DNA from: UBA1429 sp964482225
GTDB lineage: Bacteria > Chloroflexota > Anaerolineae > UBA1429
Direction: 5' to 3'
DNA: 64,000 nucleotides
Assembly: GCA_964482225.1 (NCBI GenBank)
Contig: CAYZWT010000002.1
Location: forward strand, 113,203 to 177,202
The stretch's first letter is position 1. Each line of letters opens with the position of its first letter. The position numbers and the translations under genes were made by a program. This document shows positions 8,618 through 19,500 of this stretch, one piece after another. The notes beneath the pieces are model-generated. The model saw nothing but the letters and a program-made list of their open reading frames with translations. It was not told the DNA's origin and did not search any database.

Positions 8618-10275
8618 GCGAGGCGGATGTGGGAGATAACCGGGGCGCGCGCACGCTCCAGCGGGTATGGGCCGAGGCGCCGCCGCGCGCCGATACGGGC
8701 GATCTGCTGGGCGCCCCACGCGGCCCCGAGGCGGTGGACGTCCTTTTCGCCAACCCGCCCGCCCCTGATGGCGGCATCTGGATCCGTAGCCAGCACCGGG
8801 TGGGGCGGCGTTCGCGCGAGGGCATGATCTGGCCCCAGGCCGATTTGGCCCAGATGGCGGCCCTGTTCCCCGAGCGGCGCGTCGCCGTGGTGGATGCCAT
8901 CGCCGAGCGCATGTCCTGGCGCGCTTTTGAGGCGCTGCTGGACCGGCTGCAGCCCCGCTACTATGTCACCCAGGCGACGGCGCCCACACTCCAGAACGAT
9001 ATGTACGGGGCGTTCCTGGCCCGGGCGCGCGGGGCCGCCACCATCGCTTTTGGCACCCATGTGACCCCTATGCCCGTCGGCACCCTGGAAACCTATCCCG
9101 CGCTGGATTATGTGCTGTGCGGCGAGCCCGAGCTGACCCTGCGCGAACTGGTGGATGCGTTGGATGCCGAGAGCGAGCCGTGGGGCGCCTTGGAGCGGGC
9201 CGATCCGGCGCTGGCTGAGGCTCTGGCGCGGCTCTTTCGCCAGGCGGATCCCGCGTGGGAGCCGGCGGGGAGCGCTGCGCCCAACGAGCGGCTGGCGCGC
9301 ATCACGGGGCTGGCCTGGCGGCGCGCGGGCGAGGTCACGCTCAACGCGCCCCGCGCGCTCATCTGCGACCTGGATGCCCTGCCGTTGCCCCGCCACGACC
9401 TGTTGCCGCTGCGCTGCTATCGCGCGCCCCTGGTCAAGGGCCCCTATGCCTTTGTGGTCACCAGCCGGGGGTGCCCGGGGGCGTGTCGCTTTTGCATCAA
9501 ACACGTCTCGTATGGGCGCTCGGTGCGTTTCCGCTCGCCGGAGCACATCCTGGACGAGATCGAGCAGTTGGTGGGCCTGGGCGCGCGCAGCATCCACATG
9601 TACGCCGACCTGTTCACCATCAACCGCGAGCATGTCATGGGCATTTGCCAGGGGTTGCTGGAGCGCAACCTGCGGGTGCGCTGGACCTGCAACAGCCGGG
9701 TGGATTTCGTGGATCGTGAGATGCTGGCGCTGATGGCGCGGAGCGGTTGCTGGATGATCTCATGGGGCATTGAATCGGGCGATGAGGACATGCTGCGGCG
9801 TATGCAAAAGGGCATCCGTCTGGAGAGCATCCACCGGGCGCTGGCCTGGGCGCGCCAGGCAGGCATTCGCAACTGGGGCTATTTCATCATCGGCCTGCCC
9901 GGCGAGACCGTCGCCAGCATCCGGCGCACCATCGCGCTGGCCAAGGCGCTGCCGCTGGACCTGGCGTTGTTTCATATCGCCGCGCCGCACCCTGGCACGC
10001 CCTTTTTCTTTGAGGTGGTGGAGAACGGCTGGTTCCGCCCCGGCACCCGCTGGGAAGAGGTGGATATGGACCGCTCCACCGTGCTGGATTACCCGGATCT
10101 GCCCGCGGAGGAACTGGAGCGCTGGTCGCAGCGCGCCTTGCGTGCGTGGGCGTTGCGCCCCGGCCCCATGTGGACCTACGCCAAGATGCTGCTGGGCAGC
10201 CCCAGCCTGTGGCGCGCTGCCCTGGAGATCGGCTGGGAGAGCTTGGGCTGGCTGCGAGGGACCGGGGCTCGATGA
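8614..10275 (+). CDS. B12-binding domain / radical SAM protein
   Basis: The N-terminal half (about residues 40-190) resembles a cobalamin-binding Rossmann domain, with a start like VDVLFANPPAPDGG. The central radical SAM barrel carries Cys287, Cys291 and Cys294 in RGCPGACRFC, the CX3CX2C ligands of a 4Fe-4S cluster, followed by IWGIESG-type and GYFIIGLPGET motifs (here WGIESGDEDML and YFIIGLPGET). Family members typically methylate or rearrange unactivated carbons. The gene lies inside the polysaccharide operon with ATGA overlaps at both ends, so modification of a sugar or lipid carrier is a reasonable inference, but the substrate is unknown. There is no recognisable His DXHXXG motif, so the cobalamin domain, if functional, would bind base-off/His-off. 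Confidence 0.8.
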   Translation: MSEADVGDNRGARTLQRVWAEAPPRADTGDLLGAPRGPEAVDVLFANPPAPDGGIWIRSQHRVGRRSREGMIWPQADLAQMAALFPERRVAVVDAIAERMSWRAFEALLDRLQPRYYVTQATAPTLQNDMYGAFLARARGAATIAFGTHVTPMPVGTLETYPALDYVLCGEPELTLRELVDALDAESEPWGALERADPALAEALARLFRQADPAWEPAGSAAPNERLARITGLAWRRAGEVTLNAPRALICDLDALPLPRHDLLPLRCYRAPLVKGPYAFVVTSRGCPGACRFCIKHVSYGRSVRFRSPEHILDEIEQLVGLGARSIHMYADLFTINREHVMGICQGLLERNLRVRWTCNSRVDFVDREMLALMARSGCWMISWGIESGDEDMLRRMQKGIRLESIHRALAWARQAGIRNWGYFIIGLPGETVASIRRTIALAKALPLDLALFHIAAPHPGTPFFFEVVENGWFRPGTRWEEVDMDRSTVLDYPDLPAEELERWSQRALRAWALRPGPMWTYAKMLLGSPSLWRAALEIGWESLGWLRGTGAR

Positions 10276-12227
10276 CCAAGCGCGCGGCTTACGGCGGCGT
10301 TCGCACGCTATTCCCCTATCTCGAACTGGGCCTTGCGCTGGCTGCTGCGGCGCTGTGGTATAGCACCGGCGGCGCCGTGTGGTTCCGTGAGACGGCCATT
10401 GGCCTGTGGCCTGTCGCGCTGGTGGCAGCCCTCTGGCCGTTGCACTGGGGCGCGCGCAAGCGTCGCCATGTGTCCGGGCGGGCCGGCTACACCCTGTGGT
10501 TGGCCCTGTTTCTGCTGTCGGCCGGGGCCTCTGTGTGGGCCGCCTATGACCGGCAGATCGCCCTGGCCAAGTTCGGCCTGATCCTCGGGGCAGTGGGGCT
10601 GGCGGCGGCGCTGGCCCATCAGCCCACACGGCGCCATCTCTATGTCGCTCTGGGGGTGCTGGCGGCGGTGGCGGCCTGCCTGGGCGCGTTCTTTATCTTG
10701 ACCAATGACTGGGCCGCACAGCCCGTCAAAGTGCCGCTGCTTTCGCGCCTGGGGGTCGCGCTCTCATCTGCGCTCCCCGACCTGCGCGGCCATCGCATCA
10801 CGCCCAATGTCGTGGGCGGCATGTTGGCTGCATTGCTGCCTCTTGCCGTGGCCCTGGTGAGCCTCCGTCCTCGCGCCTGGTTGGGGAGCGCCCTGGGGCG
10901 TTGGGCCAGGGCGATGCGGGCCATGTGGGCCAGCGCTGCGGCTGTGGCAACGCTGGCTTTCTTGCTGAGCGTGTCGCGGGGCGCCTGGTTGGGCCTGGGC
11001 GCGGGCGCGCTGCTCTGGGGGTTGTGGCGTTGGGTCGCAGGCGAGCCGGTCAGAGAGCCGGAGGGCTGGCGCCGCCAGGTGATCGCCGGCGGTTTGCTCT
11101 GCGCTGCACTGGCCCTGGCCGCCCTGCTGGCGGGCTATGCGCTGCTTACCCTGGGGTTACCGGGCGCAGATGCGCTGGCCGGTAGGCTGGCCCTCTGGCG
11201 CGATGGCTTGCTCCTCGCGCAAGACTATGCCTATACGGGTGTGGGGATGGGCCTCTTTTCGACCCCTTTTTCAGTTTATACCCTCTTGATCCACGTAGGG
11301 TACATCGTCTATAGCCACAATATGTGGATCGACATTCTGGCGGAGCAGGGCGTATTCGGTGTGGCAGCCCTGGCGCTGCTCATGGGGACTGCTGTGGCAG
11401 GCTTTGTCCGCTGGCGACGGGTCGCCAGCAAGGGGCTGGGCCGTGTGATGGAGGCCTGCCTGGTCTCCATCGTCGCCATGACGGTTCATGGCATGTTTGA
11501 CAATGTGCTGTATGGCAGCCGGGGCGTGCTGATCCTGTTCACGCCCTATGGTATTATGATGGCGGCGACAGCGCTGGCTGCGCGTGAGGGCGCGCACAAG
11601 GGGGAGCAAATGCGGCGGCAAGGGGCGGCCCTGGCCTGGCTAGGTCCGCCGGCCGTGGTCATCGTGGCCCTGTTGGCGATCAGCCTGGGGCGGCCGGCGG
11701 CTGCTTGGCACGCCAATCTGGGGGCCGTGGCCCAAACCCAGGCCGAGCTGCAGGTCTATGACCCGCTGCACTTTGATAACCCAGACCTGGATCAGGTGCG
11801 CAAGCAAGTGGACCTGGCCGATGCGCAGACCCGGCTGGAACGGGCCGCGCGCTGGCCTGGCCACCCAACGGCCCGGCGTCGCCTGGCAGCCATCGCCTTG
11901 GCCCAGGGGGACTATGAGCGGGCGTTGGCCTTGATGCAGGTCGCCTGGGATGCGGGGCGCCGCGATGCGCCCACGCGCCTGCTCTATGGCGACGCTCTGG
12001 TCGCCAATGGCTATGTGGCCGAGGCGGCGCGGGTGATTGCCGGGCTTGCATGGGCGGCGCCCCGGTTGGAAGGACAGGCATGGTCGCGGTACTGGGTGCA
12101 TGAGGACTGGGAGCGGGCGGCCTATGCCTATGAGGCCGTGGCTCTGTTGCAGCCCGGGCAGGGCGGCGCCGAGCAACGCGCCGCCGATGCCAGACGCCGC
12201 GCGGGGCTGCCCCCGCTGGAGCCATAA
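10272..12227 (+). CDS. O-antigen ligase-like polymerase/ligase with C-terminal TPR-like region
   Basis: The 651-residue protein has about eleven hydrophobic segments over residues 12-470. The Wzy_C/WaaL-type domain is recognisable from LSVSRGAWLGLG, the large loop with GVGMGLFSTPF, and the histidine-containing YSHNMWIDILAEQG. This resembles the VHN...L..L.E.G pattern of O-antigen ligases. The last 170 residues are soluble and helical, with TPR-like units (ARRRLAAIALAQGDYERALA). It would join or polymerise lipid-linked sugar chains on the outer side of the membrane. The start ATG overlaps the preceding stop (ATGA). The gene appears to end the operon; a hairpin follows at 12229. Confidence 0.8.
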   Translation: MTKRAAYGGVRTLFPYLELGLALAAAALWYSTGGAVWFRETAIGLWPVALVAALWPLHWGARKRRHVSGRAGYTLWLALFLLSAGASVWAAYDRQIALAKFGLILGAVGLAAALAHQPTRRHLYVALGVLAAVAACLGAFFILTNDWAAQPVKVPLLSRLGVALSSALPDLRGHRITPNVVGGMLAALLPLAVALVSLRPRAWLGSALGRWARAMRAMWASAAAVATLAFLLSVSRGAWLGLGAGALLWGLWRWVAGEPVREPEGWRRQVIAGGLLCAALALAALLAGYALLTLGLPGADALAGRLALWRDGLLLAQDYAYTGVGMGLFSTPFSVYTLLIHVGYIVYSHNMWIDILAEQGVFGVAALALLMGTAVAGFVRWRRVASKGLGRVMEACLVSIVAMTVHGMFDNVLYGSRGVLILFTPYGIMMAATALAAREGAHKGEQMRRQGAALAWLGPPAVVIVALLAISLGRPAAAWHANLGAVAQTQAELQVYDPLHFDNPDLDQVRKQVDLADAQTRLERAARWPGHPTARRRLAAIALAQGDYERALALMQVAWDAGRRDAPTRLLYGDALVANGYVAEAARVIAGLAWAAPRLEGQAWSRYWVHEDWERAAYAYEAVALLQPGQGGAEQRAADARRRAGLPPLEP

Positions 12228-12228
12228 C

Positions 12229-12251
12229 GTTGCGGCGGTGTCCGCCGCAAC
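12229..12251 (+). terminator. Hairpin after the ligase gene
   Basis: A perfect 10-bp stem (GTTGCGGCGG at 12229-12238 with 12242-12251) and a 3-nt loop begin directly after the ligase stop. No U-run follows and the next ATG is 15 bp away. It may be a weak terminator or may separate expression of the large surface protein from the operon. Confidence 0.45.
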
Positions 12252-12266
12252 ATCACCAATGGGAGT

Positions 12267-15200
12267 ATGATCTACTTGAAGTTTCACCATCGGCTCACTG
12301 TCGGCTTGGTCGCGTTGGCGCTGCTGCTGCAACCCTGGGCATCCCGCTCTATCGCGGCGCAAGGGGTGACGTGGACTCGGCCTGTCAACCTGTCCCTCTC
12401 GGGAGCGGCTTCTGCGCCCCAACTGGTTGGGGGCGAGGGTGAGGCCCTGTATGCTTACTGGTGGGATCAGTTCGATGGCCTGACGGTATCGAGCCTGGAC
12501 GCAAATGGCTGGGGCGCGCCGCAGCCTGTGCCCATCTCGGATATCTCTTATGACGCGGGTGGGCAACCAAACGTCAGCCAAGAGACCGGCCTGATCGTGC
12601 GGGTGACGGTGCGCACGCCGGGCACGCTGGCCGGCGACAACGCCGGGCGCGTGAACGCTTTTTTCCTGGGCACAACCGCCGCCGCGCAACGCCCTCTGCG
12701 GCAATCCAGCGCTGCCATCGGAGAGGCCGCCTGGTCCGAGCCGCGCACCATTGCGCCGGGCGCCTCGGCCTGGCGCAGCGTGACGGGCCCCGATGGCGCC
12801 GTGCACCTTGCGATCATGTATCCGGGCCGCGCGGCAGGCAGGCAGCCGGGCATCTACTATATGCGCTCCGATGACGGCGGCGTCACTTGGGGCGACCTGG
12901 TGCCGGTGGCCGAGTCGCTCTATGTGCGCATGGCGACCCAGACCGGCACCCACATGCAGCTCGTTCCCGCCGAGGATGGCCGCCTGTTCTTGACTTGGAA
13001 CGAGCCGGGCACCAACAGGGCGCTCTATAGCTGGAGCTGGGATGGCGGGGCAAGTTGGGCGCGGCCACGCCTGGTGGATCCGAACGACCGCACGGCCACC
13101 CAGGCCCAGGTCGCCCTCGGGGCCGATGGCGTGGCGCTGATGCTGTGGCAAGGGACCACGTCAGCCGGCGAGCAAGCATTGATGATGAGGCGTTCGGAGG
13201 ATGGCGGTTGGAACTGGACGGCGCCCGAGCGGGTGCTGACTGGGCTGCGCGCCCAAGGGGCGCAGGTCGCGCTGCAGAGCCTGCCCAATGGCGGCGTGCT
13301 GCTGGCGGCCGGGGAGCAGGCCGACGGGCCCGCCCTGGCGGCGTGGCGGCCCGCTGCGCCCGACGGCTCTGCTGCGGCGGGTTGGTCCAGTATCCTGACG
13401 CTGCCCTATCCTGTGCGCGATCTGGATGCGCTGGTCGCCACGGGCGTCGCACGCTGGCAGGCCCGACTGCATGGGGATCATGAGCTCGCGTTGATCGGTG
13501 CAGATGGCGGGGGCGATGTCTGGCTGCTGGGCGCCCGGCTCTCCGAGCTCACCTGGGCTTATCCCGAGTCGCCTGCGTGGCTCGAACAGACGCAAAGGCC
13601 TGATGCGGGCTGGGCTGCGCCGGTTCAGTTGGCCAGCTCAGGCGTTGTGGCCATGCGGGCGGCCGATGAACCCCTGCCTGTTGCGCAGCAGCCCACCGCG
13701 CCTCCAGTGGAGACCCCGCCCGTGCCCACCGAGCTGCGGCATGTGGTAGAGGTGGGCGATAGCCTTTCAGCCATAGCAGCGCGCTATGGGGTCTCGCCAA
13801 CCGAGATTGCTGCGGCCAACGGCATTACGCAGACCAATATCGTGCGCGTGGGCCAAGAGCTGATCATCCCCGGCCAGGCTGCTGAGCCGGCGCCCGAGGC
13901 AGAGCCCGAAGCGACGCCTGAGATCGGAGCGGACCTGGGCGCCCAGCTGCAGCGGGCCGCCACAACCCTAGAGGCCCGGCCTCAGATCGTCGCGGGCCGC
14001 GACGGCCAGTTGCAGGCCCTGTGGTGGGACGCCTTTGAGGGGTTCACCAGCGCCTGGTTCGATGGCGCCGCATGGTTGCAGCCTCAACGCGCCGGCGCTT
14101 TTGTGCTGCCGGACCAACAGAGCTGGTTGCCACCCTTGGGCGCCGAGTTCCTCAGCGATGATGCGGGCCGCGTCCATGCCTTTTGGCTGGAGAGCGAGCC
14201 CGTGGAGCCCGGCGCGCAGGATCGCACGCTGCGCCACAATAGCCTGACGCTGGGCGCACACACCTGGGGAGAGCCGACCTTGGTGGCCTCCCTGGTGGCC
14301 TGGCGCATAGCCGTGGGCCGCGATGGCGCTCTGCTTTTGCTCTATACGCGCCCTGCCGCCGGGGGCGCCCCGGCCGGGCTCTATATCCGGAGCCTGTCGC
14401 CGGGCGAAGAGGGGTGGTCGGAGCCGATCCTGCTGCGCGAGTGGGCGCCAGAGACGCCACTGGCGGGCGACAATGCGCGGCTGGCCCTGGCCGTGGATGG
14501 CGACAAGGTCTATGCCGCCTGGGATGATGCCGAGATGGACGAACTGCTCTGGGCGCGCTCCGAGGATGGTGGCCAGACCTGGTCTACACCCGCATCCGTT
14601 GGCGCGCCCGATCTCGGCCCGCGATGGCCGCTCTTGGCCGCCCTCTCGGGCGATGCCCTGCTCCTCTTCCAGGCCACTGCGGGCGCCGAGGCCGGCAGCC
14701 TGCATCAGGTACGCATCAACACCAACGGCCAGATCGTGGGCAGCACGGAGGCCGTGCTGCCCGAAATCGTCGCGCCGCTGCCCGAGGGTGGGCGCATCAC
14801 GCTCCAAGCCCTGGATGGCCAGACGGCGCTGCTGCTCTCGGGCGTTGGCGGCCAGACCCTTACGGTGGCGACCTGGCACCGCGACCGGGCTCTGGACCCG
14901 CTGGACGATGGCTGGTCGGCGCCCCAGTCCTTTGGCTTTGGGCCAGAGGGTCCTGTAGGTGGCTCTGAGGGCACGTGGCAACATCTCGAAGCCGTGCTCT
15001 CTGCGGGGCGGTTCACGGTGCTGGGCCTGGGCCCGGAGAGCGATCTGTGGACCATCTCCCGCGAGGCAGCGGACGAGGGTTGGGCCGAGATCGCGCCGCC
15101 CACCTGGTCAGGCGCGGTGCGCATCGGCGAGATGCGAGCCGAGGATCGGGACATTGCCGTGCTGAGCGATGGCCAGGGCCGCGTGCATGTCATGTGGAGC

Positions 15201-16490
15201 GCCAGCCAGACCGAGGGAGGTCCAGGACTGGCTCTCTGGTACGCGCGCTATGCCGATGGCCGCTGGACGCAACCGGGCGCCCTCATCCGGCCCCAGGAGG
15301 GGGTGGCCGAACATCCCAGCCTGGCCCTGGTGGGCGAGCGCCTGCACGCCGTCTGGTCTGGGGGCACGGGTGGGCAGATCCAATACGCTGCGTCCTTTGC
15401 GGCGGATGCCTACGCAGCCGCAAGCTGGCCTCAACCCACCTGGCTGCCAACCCCATCCACCGAGCGCGACGTCGTCGCGGCGCATCCGCAGATTCGCGCA
15501 GATCTGGCGGGCAGGCTGCACGTGGTCTATGCCGTACCGATCAACCAGACGCGCGGCATTTACTATACGCGCTCCGATGATGGCGGCCTCACCTGGTCGC
15601 CTGCGCTGCCCGCCTTTGATGCCGCCGCAGAGGGCTGGGCGATGGTGGGGGAGCCTACCCTGGCCGTCGGCCAGAACGGGGTTCTGTATGTGGCCTGGCT
15701 GCGCATGTCGCTAGTCGGGACGGCGCGCCCGCAGGCGCTCTATCTGGCGCGCTCGATTGATGGCGGCGCCACCTGGTCGGCGCCCAAGTTGATCGCCGAA
15801 GGCGACCTGATGACGCCCGAACTCCTGGTAGCCGGGGCCGAGGAGGTGCATCTGATCTGGCAGGAGGCCAGCGCCGGGTACGGCGTGTGGCATAGCTATA
15901 CGCGCGATGGCGGGGATGAGTGGAGTCTGCCTATGCGGGTGCGCGGCCTGGCGCGGTTGGGCGGATACGCGGGCGCCGCCAGCGACGGCATGGGGCTTGT
16001 GTATCTGACAAGCGTGCAGCCCGATGCCAGCGGCCGCACGCAGTTGCTCCAGGCAACCTGGGAATCCGCCAATGAGCAATGGCGCCTCGAGGAGCCATAC
16101 CTGCTGCCCTGGAGCGTCCAATCGGCGAGCGGGGCTTGGGTGGCACTGGAGCCGCTTCTGGGCAATCTGGAGGTGGTGTTGCAGGCCGAGGTCGCCCATG
16201 ACGAGGGGGCACAAACCGAGTTGCTGCACACGCGCCGGCAGGTCTCGCCGCGCCAGGCGCTGCCCGCGCCTGCGCCCGGCCTGATCGCCACGCCCACGCC
16301 GCAGGCCACGCCTACCGCTCAGCCTACGCCCACCGTGCGGCCCACGGTCAACATCGAGGCGCCCCCTGAAGGCGAGGGCGCGATCGAGGTGGGCACTTTT
16401 ACGGTGCCGCTCCTGTCCATCGGCGGGGTGCTGGTCGTGGCCCTGTTGGTGATCGGCGTGCTGGTCGCGCGTGGCGCGCGGCGGCGCTGA
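12267..16490 (+). CDS. Large secreted/membrane-anchored Asp-box (sialidase-like) protein with LysM domain
   Basis: A 1407-residue protein with an N-terminal signal peptide (residues 1-31, ending SRSIAAQ). A Thr/Pro stalk (ATPTPQATPTAQPTPT) near residue 1340 is followed by a C-terminal membrane helix (LLSIGGVLVVALLVIGVLVA) and a basic tail, so it should sit outside the cell, anchored at its C-terminus. At least seven Asp-box motifs of the S-x-D-x-G-x-T-W kind (SDDGGVTW, SEDGGQTW, SDDGGLTW, SIDGGATW) indicate beta-propeller folds of sialidase/BNR type. A single LysM domain (about residues 492-536, GDSLSAIAARYGVSP) should bind GlcNAc-containing glycan. The catalytic Arg triad of true sialidases is not evident, so a binding or structural role is as likely as hydrolysis. 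Blocks on either side of LysM are similar to each other. The SD GGGAG is only one base from the ATG. Confidence 0.8.
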   Translation: MIYLKFHHRLTVGLVALALLLQPWASRSIAAQGVTWTRPVNLSLSGAASAPQLVGGEGEALYAYWWDQFDGLTVSSLDANGWGAPQPVPISDISYDAGGQPNVSQETGLIVRVTVRTPGTLAGDNAGRVNAFFLGTTAAAQRPLRQSSAAIGEAAWSEPRTIAPGASAWRSVTGPDGAVHLAIMYPGRAAGRQPGIYYMRSDDGGVTWGDLVPVAESLYVRMATQTGTHMQLVPAEDGRLFLTWNEPGTNRALYSWSWDGGASWARPRLVDPNDRTATQAQVALGADGVALMLWQGTTSAGEQALMMRRSEDGGWNWTAPERVLTGLRAQGAQVALQSLPNGGVLLAAGEQADGPALAAWRPAAPDGSAAAGWSSILTLPYPVRDLDALVATGVARWQARLHGDHELALIGADGGGDVWLLGARLSELTWAYPESPAWLEQTQRPDAGWAAPVQLASSGVVAMRAADEPLPVAQQPTAPPVETPPVPTELRHVVEVGDSLSAIAARYGVSPTEIAAANGITQTNIVRVGQELIIPGQAAEPAPEAEPEATPEIGADLGAQLQRAATTLEARPQIVAGRDGQLQALWWDAFEGFTSAWFDGAAWLQPQRAGAFVLPDQQSWLPPLGAEFLSDDAGRVHAFWLESEPVEPGAQDRTLRHNSLTLGAHTWGEPTLVASLVAWRIAVGRDGALLLLYTRPAAGGAPAGLYIRSLSPGEEGWSEPILLREWAPETPLAGDNARLALAVDGDKVYAAWDDAEMDELLWARSEDGGQTWSTPASVGAPDLGPRWPLLAALSGDALLLFQATAGAEAGSLHQVRINTNGQIVGSTEAVLPEIVAPLPEGGRITLQALDGQTALLLSGVGGQTLTVATWHRDRALDPLDDGWSAPQSFGFGPEGPVGGSEGTWQHLEAVLSAGRFTVLGLGPESDLWTISREAADEGWAEIAPPTWSGAVRIGEMRAEDRDIAVLSDGQGRVHVMWSASQTEGGPGLALWYARYADGRWTQPGALIRPQEGVAEHPSLALVGERLHAVWSGGTGGQIQYAASFAADAYAAASWPQPTWLPTPSTERDVVAAHPQIRADLAGRLHVVYAVPINQTRGIYYTRSDDGGLTWSPALPAFDAAAEGWAMVGEPTLAVGQNGVLYVAWLRMSLVGTARPQALYLARSIDGGATWSAPKLIAEGDLMTPELLVAGAEEVHLIWQEASAGYGVWHSYTRDGGDEWSLPMRVRGLARLGGYAGAASDGMGLVYLTSVQPDASGRTQLLQATWESANEQWRLEEPYLLPWSVQSASGAWVALEPLLGNLEVVLQAEVAHDEGAQTELLHTRRQVSPRQALPAPAPGLIATPTPQATPTAQPTPTVRPTVNIEAPPEGEGAIEVGTFTVPLLSIGGVLVVALLVIGVLVARGARRR

Positions 16491-16510
16491 CGCCAGGGGC
16501 GTATAGAGAC

Positions 16511-16541
16511 AAGGGCCTCGGGAGGACATCCCGAGGCCCTT
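16511..16541. terminator. Bidirectional terminator between convergent genes
   Basis: A perfect 13-bp stem (AAGGGCCTCGGGA at 16511-16523 with 16529-16541) and a 5-nt loop lie between the converging stops at 16490 and 16560. Each arm starts with AA and ends with TT, which fits termination from both sides. Confidence 0.8.
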
Positions 16542-16559
16542 GTGGTTCGGCCCGATCCG

Positions 16560-19500
16560 TTATTTGCGGGAGGCCATGGGCAAGAACGCGAAGGAAAGGC
16601 CGCTCGACTGGACCTCAAAGCTCCGGGTTTCCGACCACTCGCCCACACTTGGGCAGCCCAGGGTTGTCTCGACCACACGCACGCGCCAGTAGTAGGCGCC
16701 GCTGCCCATCGTCGCGGCCAGGGTCAGGCCGGTCTCGTCGGTCTGCTGGTTCGCCAGCAACGTCTCAAAGGTATCTTCTCGCGCAACCTGGATCTGGTAT
16801 CGGCGCGCGCCCTCGGCGGGCTGCCACAGCAACTGCAGCGGCTGGCCCCCCGTGATCTGGGCGCCGTCATTGGGAGCGCCAAGGCTGACCGGCGCGGGCA
16901 CAGAGCACACGGCGGTATCGAACGTCCAGATTGGCCCCCGAACCGGTCCGTTGAGGCCCCAAGCAATGACCTGCCAGGCGTATTGGGTTCCTTCCTGCAA
17001 CGGGCCCGGATCGCAACGGGCGTCATCCACGTTCGAGCAAACCAGGACTGTCGGCGTGGTGACAGTGTTCGCCTCCAAGTAGACCTCATAGGTGACCTGC
17101 TCGCCCTCGCACGGGTGCCCGCCACACCAAGAGAGCTGGGCATCCAGGGCCACACCTGTCTGTCCATCGGCCGGCATCGGGTCGTTGGGCTCTACCGGCG
17201 ACAATGAGCAAGGCGTCACTTGTGTGGCAAAGGTCCACTCGGGGCCCTGGGTTTCTCCGACACTGCTCTGCGCTACCACGCGCCAGGTATATGTGGCGCC
17301 CTCTTGCAGCGGCCCCGGGGCACACGCGCTAGATTCGGCGCCGCTACAGACCAGGGTCTCGGCAGAGCCGTTGACGGCCAGGTAGACATCATAGGTCACC
17401 GTCTCGCCCTCGCAGCCCGGGCCGCCCAACCATGCCAGATCAGCGTTCGGGTCAACATCGCCGGCGCTGTCGGAAGGCGTGGGCGACGTGGGGGTGGGGG
17501 GCGGAACGGCGCAGCCAGCGCCGCTCGATGTCAAGGAAAGAGCGGGGTCACCGTACAGGTTCGAGACCACCATATTCTGCCACAGTTGCCCGTTACTGCC
17601 CATCAGGGCATTGGCGCGGTAGTAGGCCAGCGCCTCACCGATGGTCTCGTCATAATTGAGCATGCGATCCATGGCCATGTACGCCAGGGTAGCGTTGTCT
17701 CCCATCGTGCCGCTGCTCGGCCAGGGGCCCAGCACGTAGTAGCTGAGATGCGAAGAGCTGATGGTTCCCACGGCGCCGTTCACCAGCAGCCCGTAGCCCA
17801 GGTTGGTGCTCGTGTTGGGAGAACCGTTGGTGCAGGCCACTTGGAGCACAAAGGATGGGCGCGAGTTGTTCAACTGGGCCACTTGGGCTGTTGTGAACAA
17901 GGCCGTCGTTTGGGTCTCTTGGCTATACTGGGTGATATGGTCTGCCCGCGTATCGTCGTGCACCCATATCCGCCGATAGGCGCCGGTGGCGTTGCCATGC
18001 CCCCACCAGGCCACGATGCCATAGCCCTGCTGCCACGCGCCGACCAGGTTGGCCGTATTCAGGGGGGCATTGGCCGCCGTCAGGGGATAGGCCGATCCAT
18101 CGGCATAGACGCCCTCTTTTTCATAGAGTGTGTAGGCGCTCAGGCCGGCGCCCAGCGCCACATTGCGCAGCGCCTGGCCCCAGTCATCGCCGTAGGTGCG
18201 GAATGAGGCAGGATAGTCCGGCGGATAGACGACAACGCCGTCGTTGTTGTTGTCCTGCGGGCCGTGGTTAGAGATGGCCGCAGCGATCAGAGCCCGTTGG
18301 CGCCAGGCCAGATCGCCGCCGGCGCCCTGATAGGCTACGAACTTGGCCAGGATGCTGTCCAGCTCGGCATAAGAGCCGTAAAAGGGCACCCGCCCCACAT
18401 ATACCTCCGGCAGGCGATCAATGCCGCCGGCCCCGATATCCGCCAGTTCCCCGAACCTGTCGTTAGCATTCAGATTCCAGTTGCCAGAGAGGTCCGAGTA
18501 GTACATGTCCGTGGCCACTGCGTTGGACATGAAGGGATAGGTGATTTTCATCGGCACGCTGGTGGCGCTGTCAAAGCTGTCTGTGCTGGGCTTGCCGATG
18601 AGCAGCACATACTGAATGCCTTCCGAGGCATAGCGCGAGGCCAGCCAGTTGCGGATGTTGTCTGCCCGTGCGTCAACCGTGCCCCCGCTCACATAGGTCG
18701 TGCTCGTGGCGGAAGCGCCCTCGGTGACGACCTTGACGCCGTGCCCGGCCTGCTGCTTGGATTGCACAAAGGCCGCCAGTTGGGCGCTGTTGGCCGCGAT
18801 GGCTGCCGTGGTGATGATGACATAATCGTTGGTCGCCGAAGTGGCCACGCCCTCCGCATCGAGTGAATAGCCCGCGCTGCGGGCATGGTCAACGTACAGG
18901 CTGTGATCGGTGGGATTGAGCAGGCTGGGAGCGAGCGCATCCCAGGCGGCGCCGCTGGCAGCATCCAGGGCCAGGCCCGGCGCGCCGGAGCGCTGATAGG
19001 TGACGCGCAACGCGCCGCCTGTGATCTGGCGCAGCGTGCCTTGTGCAGGGTTATACGCCAGCGGCCAGTAAGCCAGCTCGAGCACGCGCCAGTTGCGCTG
19101 GCTGCCCACCGAGAGGATGGCGATGGGGTGGGCGGGCCAGTAAGCGTCCTGCTCATAAATGGCCAGCAGGCGCCCATCGCGCAGCGCCTCCGGCTCGTGG
19201 CCGCCCCACTCTGGCGTTCCCTCTAGGTCAGAGGCGGCCAAGGGGGGCGCTGCCGCAACATCGTATTGGCCGGGCAGATCGGCCCACTCGGGGGCGACCA
19301 ACTCGACCTTGACCGACTGCGCGACCACATCGGGCGGCAACAGGATCCGCCATACGGCCACAGGCAACTGGGGCTCCCCGGGCGAGAAATTGGCCACCAT
19401 ATCGGGGAATGTGGGCACGTCGCCTCTCGGCGCGGACTCGACGCCGGGGGCGCCGGATTGCGGCAGGGGAATGGTGATGCTCCCGGAGGCCGCCGGCGTA

